Below, in pieces: positions 32,137 to 44,700 of a DNA stretch of 64,000 bases. Position 1 is the stretch's first letter, and each line of letters opens with the position of its first letter. The translations under genes were made by a program, and so were the position numbers. Origin of the DNA: Carposina sasakii (lineage: Eukaryota; Arthropoda; Insecta; Lepidoptera; Carposinidae); assembly GCA_014607495.2 (NCBI GenBank), contig CP053163.1, positions 3,452,716 through 3,516,715 on the forward strand, read 5' to 3'. Under the pieces are notes generated by a model that was not told where the DNA came from, did no database searches, and saw nothing but the letters and a program-made list of their open reading frames with translations.

Positions 32137-33407
32137 CATACACATAATATCAATTTCTAAATAAGAATTTACAATTTTAGCATGCAAATTTGACAGTCAG
32201 AATTGACCACATTATTTACTTACACAGTGAATGACATTTGATACAGACATCCGCAATATCTTAATCACAGAATGTGTTTATGTGGTGATTATTTGTGTCG
32301 TATTATTATTTCAGTACTAAACCTATACTTCACACATATTTAAATATGTAGTGCAATAAATAACAAAAGGTAATTAATTCAAATATATAATATCCTATAC
32401 AGAAACTAAGCAAATTGAATTCTTGGCAAAACGACTTCAAACATTGCATGAAAATGTCCGTCTTTATTTAAAGATATCACACAATATCAGAAATAAATGT
32501 GTAAAAGCCTTATGTATGTACAGAATACATTAAAACATTTCGAAAACCGATGAACGTTGGACTAGCGAAATATATGCGTTCATAATATATGTAATTTGTT
32601 TTTTGTTAGCATGGAAAAGTCACGAAAATGTGAAAGAGCCTTATTAATACAGATATCACAATTTCGCTAGTCCACAGAATAACCACGACCAACTATCGAT
32701 AATTAGTATACAACATTCGCATAACCGATTTTAATTTTAAATGGAGATTAACTTTTACAATTTTTTAACATGTGAACATTTTATGATATTATTATATCCC
32801 TTCAATATCATTTTCAAACACTATACTACGAATAGCGTTATTAAAAAAGCTAATAACGAGTTAAATACTAAACATACCCGCTGATAGCACATAGCTCTAT
32901 CTCACTCCGATTCTACGAGGTGGAAGTGAGAAGAAAAACAATCGATCAATATCCTATCTCATTCGGGCTCATAAGATTAGAGTAGGACAGAGCTATTGAA
33001 ACATCCCAGCAGATGAGCCTAGGCATATAGGACAAAATTATTGCAATATTATGTGTTCTTAAAACTTTAATATCAGTTCAAAGTGAGATACAAAAGAGTT
33101 CGATGTAGTGTGGCTTTCGCCGAAATCGGATAACGCGTGCGACCGTCTTTAGAACTTATACAACGTTTTATTCACTATCCCAAAATATATAAGACTTGAT
33201 ATTTATACTCCTTTTATTTTATATTGATTTCATTCCTACTAAAAGTACCGAGAGATGCGTAAAAAATTTAGGGTCCCATGTAGGGTCAGTCCATGACAAA
33301 CATTACTCAGAATTTTGAAAGAAATCATTCCAAATTTCAATATGTAACAGAAAAAAACTTAGAACCACATAATTTTATAGTTCAAATATATCATATACTC
33401 GCACAGC

Positions 33408-33636
33408 TGCGTGGTGACAGCAGAGTAGAATTCCTACCACTCCATGTCTGCCCGTGGGTATCGTACGAGGCGATTAAGGGTTTCCGGGAGGTGGGCAGCA
33501 GCGCCTCCCGTGTTGACAACATCCAAAATACAAACTGCGGTCGTCAACCCGCCTGCCCAGCGTGGTGACTATGGTGGTAATATGGTGGCAGTCTTGTGGC
33601 GTGCCCTGGGGGAGGCCTACCTCCAGCAGTGGACTG
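33408..33636 (+). mobile_element. (ATG)n-tailed short element, truncated copy
   Basis: Matches 6600-6871 from GTGGTGACAGCAGAGTAGAA to CCAGCAGTGGACTGC but lacks the GATGAT tail. The frames at 33293-33794 are products of this repeat. Confidence 0.75.
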
Positions 33637-33900
33637 CTCCACTCGTACACCGCTACATACCTTCCGTCTGCACATAATACGGTCCGTTTATATCTACAGA
33701 CATGAATCGTACAGACAAAATATAAGGCCCGTGTCTGTTGGTGTCTGCGGTGTTGGTGTAACGATAGATTAAAATACGTCAATAGACACTGCATTAAAGA
33801 ATATTATTTTGTCTACCACTAAGCCTAATTATTAACTTACACTTTTTATCATGGAATAAGACATGACAGCAAATCAATCTGCTCTTTCAGTACATAATAA

Positions 33901-34905
33901 GGTCGATTCCGGCAGTCACAACTTAAACCTAAACGTATTTAAATCCAAAAATTTAGGTTTAAGCATATATAGCTATTCTGGTCATTTTTCTGACAGTTGG
34001 CGACTAAATTTAATTTGACGTTTCAACTTTTTTTTCAATTCACTTTAGGTTTAGGCGTAAAAAGCTATTCTGAGGGGTAAGTACGAACCTCTCGCTAGTC
34101 CGTAACGCTAGTCAAACTGTCAATTCACATAGATTTTGCTAGCGAGCCGCTAGCGTTACGCCGCGTAAAAAGGTTCGTGCTTACCCCACTGGTTGTCAAG
34201 TTTTGACATTAGAAGCGTAAAATTACTTAAGTTTAGGAAGAATCTAAAAGTTGGCGTTTAAATTATACTTAAAAATAAAGGTGTCTTTTTGGAGTCGTCA
34301 TCTCTTCAAAACGTAAGGTTATTATACTAACCGTTGTTAGAGAAGCAAAAGAATGATAAAAAAGCCGACAAGATTATCCACTCCTACAAGAACTCCTTCT
34401 GTGCCGGTTTTATTTTGTTTATTTTGATGTTTTAGGAACATCAGACCTGTTTCCAATGTTTTCTACAAAGTTTCCGTTCATTACTATCCCTCATAATCAG
34501 ATTTTTTTTACTAAAGACATGGACATGGACGCATGGTCCATAGATTTCTTTCTGGATGAAAAAAGTGTTTTTTTTTATCATTCATTTTATGCTCTTTTCT
34601 TTTTTTGACGGTATATACTGGCAACACAGATTACTCAATTTACAAGTGTTGTTGGCTTTTTAGGTTTAGGATAAATAATGCGGTCAGAATAGCTTTATCG
34701 CGACTAGGATAAAAAATTCAAACAACAATTTTATTATTTTAAGCAAAAATAATAGGTTTTATCGTGATTTAAATGATGTCATGATGTTCCTTTTTTAAAG
34801 TAGAATATCTTAGGCGTGGTTTTTGTCCAATTTGATCAAATAATGAATTTAAATTTACTAAATCTTAAATTTAGATGTTTAAGTGTGTGACTGCCGAAAT
34901 CGACC
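33901..34905. repeat. ~1-kb inverted-tip element, family E, with nested family A copy
   Basis: Tips GGTCGATTCCGGCAGTCACA and TGTGACTGCCGAAATCGACC are inverted. The interior is A+T-rich and non-coding. A family A element is nested at 34074-34187. Short relatives: 44443-44585, 57240-57355 and 60001-60117. Confidence 0.7.
34074..34187. repeat. Palindromic MITE-like element, family A, copy 2
   Basis: GGGGTAAGTACGAACCTC at the left and GGTTCGTGCTTACCCC at the right; interior as in 14597-14714 but missing a few bases. Nested in the family E element. Confidence 0.75.
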
Positions 34906-35311
34906 CTAATGACTAAACAATAAATTTACAACGCGCTCACAATATTTATGACAAAAAATAGGTGGCGCTACTGTCCTTTTTTAATTTTAATTTAATTTAC
35001 TAGCCCTTTTTGCTGTGATTACGTCGGCTGTCTTTAAAAGAGACGAATTTATGATCCCAATAGACATAAAAATTATAAACTTTGGTACCAATCGCCATAG
35101 TTCGATTCAGTAATGAAGCAGTTTGGATTTTAGTTCTACTGAGTTCACGGTTTCCTATAGACCCTGTCTATTCCGTCTAGAGAAGGTACACAGAGGTCAC
35201 AAATTAAAGAAGTTTTACAGTTTACAATGGACTATTTTCATAACATCACGACATACTTCTTTTGTAACACCCCATATATTTAAGCCCTTCTCAAATCTGT
35301 CCACACATACC

Positions 35312-35445
35312 GTGTTATTACAAATAGAATTTAAACGTTGTTTAAGCTAAACATTGTCTAAAATTGACAGATTTCCGTACATTTTTCTGTCAAATGTAAT
35401 TTTTAAACAGTGTCTAATTTATGACACGATTTTGTAATAACACCG
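35312..35445. repeat. Palindromic MITE with GTGTTATTACAA ends, family F
   Basis: Left tip GTGTTATTACAAATAGAA, right tip TTTTGTAATAACAC. Arms carry TAAACATTGTCTAAAATTGA and its complement. Relatives at 45050-45175 and 47132-47270. Confidence 0.65.
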
Positions 35446-35788
35446 ATAGTGTTTATAAACGTATTAGTCAACTATGAAGTTCATATCCAAAGAGAATAAA
35501 TTAAATGACAGAGATAGCAAGTATAAACTTTGACAAACAAAAATCTAGCTCATAAATATATTTAAAAAACTTGAGAAACCGAATTAAATTCAAAGCCCAT
35601 ATATTCATATGCCATATAAACCTTCACAATCGAGTCCCAAAAACCCTTACGAAAAAGAGCCCATTATTCACAGATTTTAAACTTAAACACTCTCTATACA
35701 TACATCTTGCTCGCTCGAACGATAGGCGAAGCTTTAAAGAGGGAGTGAGATGCGAGAACTTACTTTAAAGTGCTGAAATGGAGCGTAT

Positions 35789-38700
35789 CTAGTTGCCCTC
35801 GATGGCTTTGGCCACAAATTCTATGAACCTCTTTCCATACTGTTCTGGATCGCATGTGGATATTCCGTCGACGTTGCTGCCGTATTTCACAGTCTTTGCC
35901 GCTTTCGCCGCCTGCAATGATATATTTTTATGGTTAAGAAAATAAAACAGAAAACACTATAGGTACTATAATAGAAATAGAGAAAAAAAAAATAGTTTAG
36001 TAAAAGATGTGTCCCTGATGCTAATACCTATTTAGAATGCTTCGGTAACTTTTTCCAATGGATTCAATATAGGTCGTTTGATTGTAATAAAATATTTCTT
36101 GCAAAAAAATTCTTACTTTGAAAATTGACAATTATTTTAGTAGACTTGTACCTGTTTTTTGACTCCGTAGTGGGTTAATACGTCAATAAGAGCGACGAAG
36201 TATATCTCCTTTTTTGGTGCACCTGAAACAATTGTTTAACGAACGAACATTCACATATGAATATTAACATTATTTGAATAATTCAATAGGTATGTCGTAT
36301 TCGAGTAACTGGATATTGAAATGATTTCAAAACGAAATTATTAATTCCAATGAAAATATAGAATGATTCATTCAAACGATTTTTTTGCTTTGTTTGTGCA
36401 AATCATATTCATTATGTATGTACTTATTTTATTGCACTATGCCTTTAAAAATTTTAACTGAATTTTATTACAGAATAGACTTGATAAAACTCACGGAGAA
36501 GAAATAAGGAGGAGTAGCGGCTAAGTATATTTTCATATAAAAATAGTGTGCCGCGGAGCGGGGGTGAAGTATGGGACGAGGGGAGCATTGAACACTGTAG
36601 CCCTGCCCATTTACATAGAAACCACCTTGTAGTGACTAGTCAAACTAGTTGCTCATTATCAATATGGTTCAAGATTGTCTTACTAGTGCAATTACTCATC
36701 ACTAGATGGTAATATTATACTACGTTTTAGTAATAAAGTACCCTGATAAATGCGCTAGTGTCTTTGTAATTTTAATACGGTTACATTTCAGAGCACAAGC
36801 GTGTGGTTACAGCTACTGCGTTACACTGGCGCTGAAGCTCCGCCCCTATCATGACGTCATGGCCTCACGATTGCCACACGCGACTCATTTCATAGTCCCA
36901 CCTCCTCTTTTATACCTCCTTCATGATATAACTCCTATAAGTACCTGATTTTGGAACTTACATTATTTGTAAACACGGAAAATGTAGTGATACACAGTGC
37001 TATCACCCAAAGGAACTATTTAATAAAATGCAATCTAGTATCATAGTATAACTAGAGTGCGTTTCACCGAAAAGTTCTTTTGGATTATGGCACTGTTACT
37101 ATGTGTACGACTACATTATCTGCATACAAAAAATGTTAGTTTCGAAATTAGGCATGGAAATTATTCCATGTAACGGAGTCACCACTAGTGGTAACTTACC
37201 CTCCTGGCTGGGTATGGCGTAGATGTCTAGTTCCGGTATGATTCCCTCGTAGCGCAGCGCCACCGGCCGCCCGAAACCACGCGGGCTGTCCGGCGGAGTG
37301 TTGTAGCCCCATCTGGGAACATAAATAAATTAATAATATTTAGGTACGCAGGGGCCAAAAAGGACCTGTGAAGTGAAGTGTAACGCCATCTTGTTCTCAA
37401 TACGCTAGCGAACAAAATGGCGTTAGGCTAACTTTGATCGTTCTTCCCCTGTACCCTGTGAGTGACATCACAGCGACAATGAAGATTACACAGCCAAATA
37501 TAAATTAAAGCAGCCGTTTATTTTATATTTATTTTCAGATTATTCCGAAGGAAAGGCAAGGGAAACTTTGTCCATACAGCCATTTGATTTATTTTATTGG
37601 TGTCGCGCCACACTAGTGTCTCTGTCTCGCCACACTCACCGCTCGTGCGTGTGCGTGTCGGAGTCGGTGTCGCTGTCTGCCTCGCTGCACTCCTCTGCCT
37701 CGCGCCGCGCCGCCTCGGCCTCCGCCTCGCCTCGCCCGCATTCGTGAACGCCGAGTAGCAGCGAATAGTCCATTAGGTGCAGTTTTGTGAGGAACTGGAA
37801 TGTAAATACAGGTACAAACAAACATTAACACGTTGTCAGTGCTTAATTTAATAGCGTAACTTCATAACGACACTATAATAGAAATACAGAATACATTCTT
37901 TTTTTATATACAGGGTGTAACAGAAAGGGTATGTTATTAGACCACTATAGAGAACCTATTTCTAAAATTTGAGAATCAAAATCACATATTAATTTTTCAA
38001 GTTTGTATGAACATTCCTGAGTTGTTTAGGAATTCTCCATACTATCTGGAAAAATAAACATGTGATTTCGAGTCTGAAATTTTGTGGATAGGTTCCTTTT
38101 AGCGAACCTATTTCCAAAATTTCAGACTCAAATTCACATTTATACTGTTAGACTGAAAAATACCTGGTTTATTTACTAATTAAACTATTTAATACTAATG
38201 GCGTCGCATTGAAACTACAATCAAAATACAAGAGAGAACTTTCATCGCGCGGGAAACGGGACCACAGACTATACAAGAACGCTAGTGCGGGGACACCGCG
38301 TATCGGATGGAGCAGCAGTGCTGTGCCACCCGTCACATCGTATTTTCTGCTATTAATACATACATACATAGTTTTGATACTTTATAGTCGCTTGCCCAAG
38401 TCTCCCCGGGATTTTCTATGCTTTATTTGCATTCAGCATCTGTCGATCCGGGCTTACAAGAGTTGCAGTGGCAAGAATGAGTAGTGGGTCAAGCCCGGAT
38501 ACATAAACACGCCTAATCAGGGGGACGGCTGCCTCCCAATACGAGGTAAAGAAACTGGCAGGTTCACGAAGGAGATAAAAGAGTTACGTTTAGCATAGCC
38601 GGGTTAGATGTAAAGGACAAAGGTCAGTGACAAAGTATTTAGGAAAATCTATGGTCGCGTAACAAGATTCAGCAATAATGTCCTCAGCCTTGTGGCTTGC

Positions 38701-41700
38701 CCTGGGAGAGGCCTACGTCCAGCAGTCGCCCACAATAGGTTGGTGTCCTTACCTCCACATCCGCAGTCAGTGTTTCCAGCAGTTTGTCCTTAGCGGCGTC
38801 CCCTATATCGATGCGGACTCCCTGCTTTATGAAGTCGTTGTCCTTCAGAGTTGGCAACTCTTTCTCGAGCTCTTTCTCCGACGCCTCACGGTCTACCGTT
38901 GAGCCTTTTAAATCATATTTTCTGGGGAGCAAGCAAAACCACCGTTCGTATTCTTAGTCGTAACTTAAGGGCACTCGAGTGAATGAGAGTTAATACTTTA
39001 TTCTCTATGATCATCATCTTCCTGCCCTTATACCATTGTGAATGAGGTCGACGTAATATGGATTCTTTCGAAACCCATATTGCCAAAAATTTGGCGTTTG
39101 ATTTACGGCCGGCTGCCTGCCTGACATCAACCCTTCTCGGGTAAAGCTAAGTGACATTTTAGAAAATCCGTACTTAAAGTAAATTCAGTGGTGCAGGCCC
39201 GTGACTGGTATCGAACTGGTATGGCCGTGGGCCACACGTCCGACCGAAAGACGCCTTAACCATTGGGTTATCACTGCTATCGTGATAATTTGCATACATT
39301 TCTTAATCTAAAGCGTCCTTACTTGTGTATATTGAGGTGGTTGGAGAACACATTCCTTGTAGCGACGAGGTAGTGTTCAATACCGTCCACCGTCAGTCGG
39401 TACATGCCGAGGTATTGTGGCAGAAGCGTCTTGCCGTGTCGCTCCACTATATACTGCCAATAGAGAAAATAATCTTTGTTAAACTGAGGGGTAAGCATGA
39501 ACATTTTTACGCGCCGTTACGCTAGCGACTAGCAAGCAAAATCAATGAGATATGACAGTTGGACGATAGCGTTACGGACTATCGAGAGGTTTACTGTACT
39601 TACGTACACACTAACCGTTTGTCATAGTGACGGGTTGAAAGGCATATTTTAGAGACGTGCGACAGCCAAATGTCTATGTGCATTATTATTTCTAAGTACT
39701 GTAGTTTTACCATGCTTATGTTGACGAAGTTGTGGCTTGTCAATTTATTATTTGGGCATCATTATTTTTAAATTGCGACCGTTCGCAGTTTTGCGATAGT
39801 CACTGTCAAAGTTGATAAATGCTAGTTTAAAAAGTATGTGCTTTATTTCTACATAGGTCACAAAATTGGATACTTAGAATCGGTCGCATAGTTTTTTTTA
39901 AATATTAAATAGGCTTAACGCTTGACCACAACGCGCCTGATGGTAAGCACCGTAGCAGTCTAAGATGGAGCGCGCTTGCCTAAAAGAACTACTTGCATAG
40001 TAGTCGTCTTTGAAAGTTTAACGAGTGGTTACAACTCAAACTAAAAAAAAGCTAACTGACGATGGCATCGTTATGACGTCATCATTTTGTCGTCATTATT
40101 TCTTCATTATGACAAGTCAATTTCTGCAGTACCCCCAATAACAATACATTCAATATAAACTCCGATAAGCCAATCTGCGAGTTATTTATTTACATTCAAT
40201 CGGATAGGCTGCGCAATCCTGGCCTTATCGTGATTTGATAAGAAAAACCATTTTGATAAACTGTTTACACATTCAACTCTCAGAATATGTGTTTATTTAT
40301 TCTAATGCTATAAAGATTAAAGAAATCCTACCTATGTAGGTGCTTTGTTATGCATGAACGGATTTTAATTAAATTTTGTACACCAGTAGCCGGATATCTG
40401 GGAAAAAATTAAGGCCCATGGCAAGACAGTTTTCCGAAAAAAATCAGACTGAAGTAATTCTATAGATCACGTATTGTTTTTACCTAAATTCAAGGTTGCA
40501 TCCATAAAATAACGAGTCCCCAGAAGGAATTATCAATTCCACAGACAAAAATCCCACATCTTCCGCTCTTCTAAACCACGGATTGTTGTCAAATCGAGAA
40601 ATATTACCACTTTTTAGATTTTTAGAATAATAAATAGATAGTGAAGATTACCCATATACCTAAGAATAGGGTGAATATGACTCATAAAGGAGATAAATTA
40701 AAAATCAGCTAGGTCAATTTCTTCTAGTTCTGGAGAATTTTTTATTCTATGGTTGCATCTTGCTTTAAAATTCAAGCTTGCAACTTTCAAATTCAAGCTT
40801 GCATCTTTCAAATTCAACCTCGCATCTTTAAAATTCAAGCTTGTAACTTTCAAATTGACCTTGCATCTTTCAAATTCAAGCTTGCATCTTTCAAATTCGA
40901 CATTGCAAATTTGAAATTCAAGCTTGCATCTTTCAAATTCAAGCTTGCTTCTTGCAACTAAATTATACTTACCGGATGGTATTGTTTGAGGAAGGAGTGC
41001 ATCCGTTCCACCTCCTCCGAAGTCAGGGTCTTCAGAATGAAGAGTCTGTCATAACTCTGGTAGAACTTCGCACCTGACTTGCCCGAGGAGTCATCAGGTA
41101 TCGGCTGGGATCTGTTGACAAGTTTATCAACAATTTTAAAACTTTACTATACAGAACAATCCGTCAAATAAGTACAAAACGTAAGTAGTGTATATTTTTC
41201 ATAGGTATAGATTACTTTTAGAGTTATTAATAACGATATATTATGTACTACATAAAAAAATAAATACATTATGAAGTTAAAATATAAGGATTACTCGTAC
41301 TAAAGCATTGCAAGTAAGTACATTATAAAATAAAACTACATTTCGACTTCTATTCTTCTCTTTAATAAAGGTACAATATGGGAGGTAAATTACCTTTTTT
41401 GCAATAGTTACGTATATATAATCGCTATTGATTATATAATCGTCCCATAGTGGATTCAGTTGAACGCTCTGGCTCTTATTAAGGTGACCGTCAGAAATAT
41501 AAGTATGTACCTACCTACTTAGGTAAATACATAAAGTTTCCAAAATGGGTTAGCCAGAACAACAAAATCGCGAAAGAAAGCTTACAGCCACGTTGCTAGC
41601 TCATCGCCCTTAAGTTCCGTAGTCAATTCTTACGACATTCACGGAAGGAGATGCAGCTGATGTATTCCAATGTAGCCATGCACAGCATTTAGGTAAATGT

Positions 41701-44700
41701 GTGATAAATGTATTGAGAATTTATACCTTGATATATTATTTGGGATTTCCTATTTATTTCAATGTAGGTAGGTAACTGTTATCTACATAGTTCGACATTA
41801 TTTCTATTTTCATATTATTATAAGAAGCAAAAATGTCTTGCAACCGTACAAAATTTAGAAAGATATTTTAATATCTTTTCCAATTGTGATATTAGCAGAG
41901 ACAAGCGTCATATAACGACTCATAAATTGATTATCGCGAGTCAGAAACTATTAAAGGATTTACAATTAGACGGCCGATTAGTGTAGTAGGTAGTGATCCT
42001 GCCTGCGACGCCATAGGTCCTGGGTTCGAATCCCGGTAGGTGCAAGCATTGATATGATGAATATTTATGTTTGTTTCCGAGTCATAGATGTTTCTATATT
42101 TATCTATGTATTTATATACCGTTGCTTAGTACCCACGACACAAGACCTTAGTGTTGTGAAATCTATACATATACTAATACTTATGTACATGTATAAATGG
42201 GCAAGTGTGTGTCTGTTTGTTTGTCCGTCTTTCACGGCAAAACGCAGGGTTACCAGATCCTACGATATAACAAATACTACATACATATAAACATGGCTGT
42301 TTTTCCGAAACAAGATTGCCAGAATACAAGGATCCTAAAGGAGATGCCACAGCCACGTTTAGCATAGCGGGGTCAGATGTAAGTGATCAGTGACAAGTTG
42401 CTAGCTCATCGTCCAAGAGAATGCTCGAGTTCCTCTATCTAAGTACGAGTATCTTTTATTCAGTTACCACTTACAATTTCAGAGTCCTCAAAAGCGTCCA
42501 TGGACGATAGCTTTAATTTCAGATAAAAACCTCAAGATATTTTCCCTCAGTCATCATCGTCAGCCTATTGCAGTCCACTGCTGGACGTAGGCCTCCCCCA
42601 GGGCACGCCACAAGACTGCCATAGGGGGTGTTTGCCCATAGTCACCACGCTGGGGAGGCGGGTTGGTGACCGCAGTTTGGACTATGTTGTCAACACGGGA
42701 GGCGCTGCTGCCCACCTCCCGGGAACCCTTAATCGCCTCGTACGATACCCACGGTAAACTCTCAGTAAACTACGTAAAATTACTTTTACATACTTACCTA
42801 CCGTCAAATAAATAATTTTGCATGTGTGCTAAAGTGTACCAAATTTGCCAAAAGTGCTGTGTTAATAAAAATAAGGAAGAAAAGAAAAAAAAAAACAAAT
42901 CATACATAAATAATCAGAATGAACCAAACAGATGATATAAATGGGGGTTAAAAGGAGTAAAATAGGGGTCACGGTCAATTAAGATGGACTAGGCTAAATG
43001 GGTGGGTTGATGGAACGTATTTGCATTGCTAGTTTGGTAGATAACACTTTAAAATCAGAAGTTTCATTGTTAGGAAAAAAACCAGTCGCATAAAAAAAAC
43101 TCAAACACCAAAGTTTTATTAATCACATTTTAAAAACAGGGGGCGTACGAGCAAGAAAAACGTGTTATCGACGAGTTTTTTTTAAATGATAAAACTATGC
43201 GCGCACTTATGCATGTCCGAATATAGGTAGGTAGGTAAGAAACTTGAGAAAATATGAGACAGCTCATCTTAACCCATTCATATAGGTTAATAAAAATCAA
43301 GTGTAATTACTCTAAGTGTAAATCCACTTCCTGCCCTTATGCCTTTGTGTATGGGGTCGGCGCAATATGGTTTCTTTCGAAACTCATTTTGTCACAAAAT
43401 GACAATTTGTGTTTCAACACAAATCCAGTGCGCGCGTAGTCTCAAACAAAAAAACCGCGCCAACCAGACTACCTATAAATCGCGCGAATCGGTGCACGCA
43501 TGATTCCTGTGTCAATTGCACGCTACATGTTAAAAAAAAAACAAAAACAAAACCGTACAGCTGCTTAGAAAACAGTGCCCTGACCTCAGGCGTTTGATCG
43601 TTAGCCCGCGCTTGACGAACGCGCTCGCGTCATGGAAAAGACCCTCTTGGTGCGAGTCGGTTTTCACGAAGCTAACTCCGATACCGATGGGCGCTGTCGC
43701 CGATCGTCGCAGCTTACTGACCGGCTTCACGTTCCTTGGACACAGGTAGTTATCTGGCCTTCTAAACCTAGGAACAGGGATTACCACGCTTAAAGCTGGA
43801 TTGTTTCGAATGCGGCGAGATATCGTGATCCACTGCTTAGACTGCCTTTCCATTAGAGATGCGCTATGCTATGCTGAGTAGCTGTGCGTTTGATATCTAC
43901 CAATCAAATTCATTGCCATTATGGACTAATGCATATGATTGGTAGATATCACATGCATTCGTAGCAACTGAAGCAAGTCCACCAATCAAATTAATTGACA
44001 TCATGTGCCAATTAATATGATTGGTGAATATCATAGCATAGCGTAGCATAGCACACCTTATATAGTCTCGCCTCCACATTGGAAACAATCCTGTTTTAAG
44101 ACCTCACAGTAACCACCCAGGACAGGATATCGGGATAGGGATTCAAATAGTAAAAGGGATAAAAAATAAACATAATATTTACGTAGTACACTTGTTAGGC
44201 AAGATGGTATAGGTACCTACTACATAATTGAAGTAGTTTGTAGTACAATTAGGTCTTACCTAGTAAGGGACTCCCTGTAGTCTGTGTCGTCTATCCCAAA
44301 CCTCTCCCGAAGGTTCCTGAATACAAGTGGACAGTATTCCTTGACTTTGAAATGTGATGGCATATTTTCTCTGAAAAAAAAAAAACAGTTAATCAGTTTT
44401 GTCGTATCGTAATTTAGGTAATAATAACATGGTACTTATTAGGGTCGATTCCGGTAGTCACACTTAAACCTAAACCTAATCTTAGTCAGGTCTATCTCTA
44501 TCCGTCCTTAACATAAATGGCTGAGAGAAAAGGACAGGTAGGACTAATTTTACGTTTAGGTTTAAGTGTGACTGCCGGAATCGACCATATTATTAACCAA
44601 ATAAAAGAAAAAAAAAACCCGACTGCTTTAAAATTTGACCCGGTGTCACTCTCAGGACTAAGACGAATCTTATGATACCTTTCAAGCTCAAATGCGACAG

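Larger units (their letters stand above)
29608..35788. other. Intergenic HACD to PIP4K, no gene seen
   Basis: A+T-rich, with only short frames that lack recognisable domains. Repeats inside are listed separately. Parts of 32.1-35.7 kb may belong to a long PIP4K 3' UTR; that cannot be told from sequence alone. Confidence 0.5.

Noticed and set aside
33293..33794. Three ORFs near 33.5 kb
   Set aside because: All fall on the (ATG)n-tailed short element and recur wherever that repeat occurs.
40749..40961. 70-codon repetitive ORF as a gene
   Set aside because: The frame is an artefact of a 21-bp minisatellite inside a PIP4K intron.
41970..42045. Functional tRNA gene
   Set aside because: The same tRNA-like head followed by the same body occurs at 45312-45544, so it is a SINE family.
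43530..43853. 107-codon minus-strand ORF in PIP4K intron 3
   Set aside because: No recognisable domain, no splice context, and the neighbouring DNA is repeat-rich.
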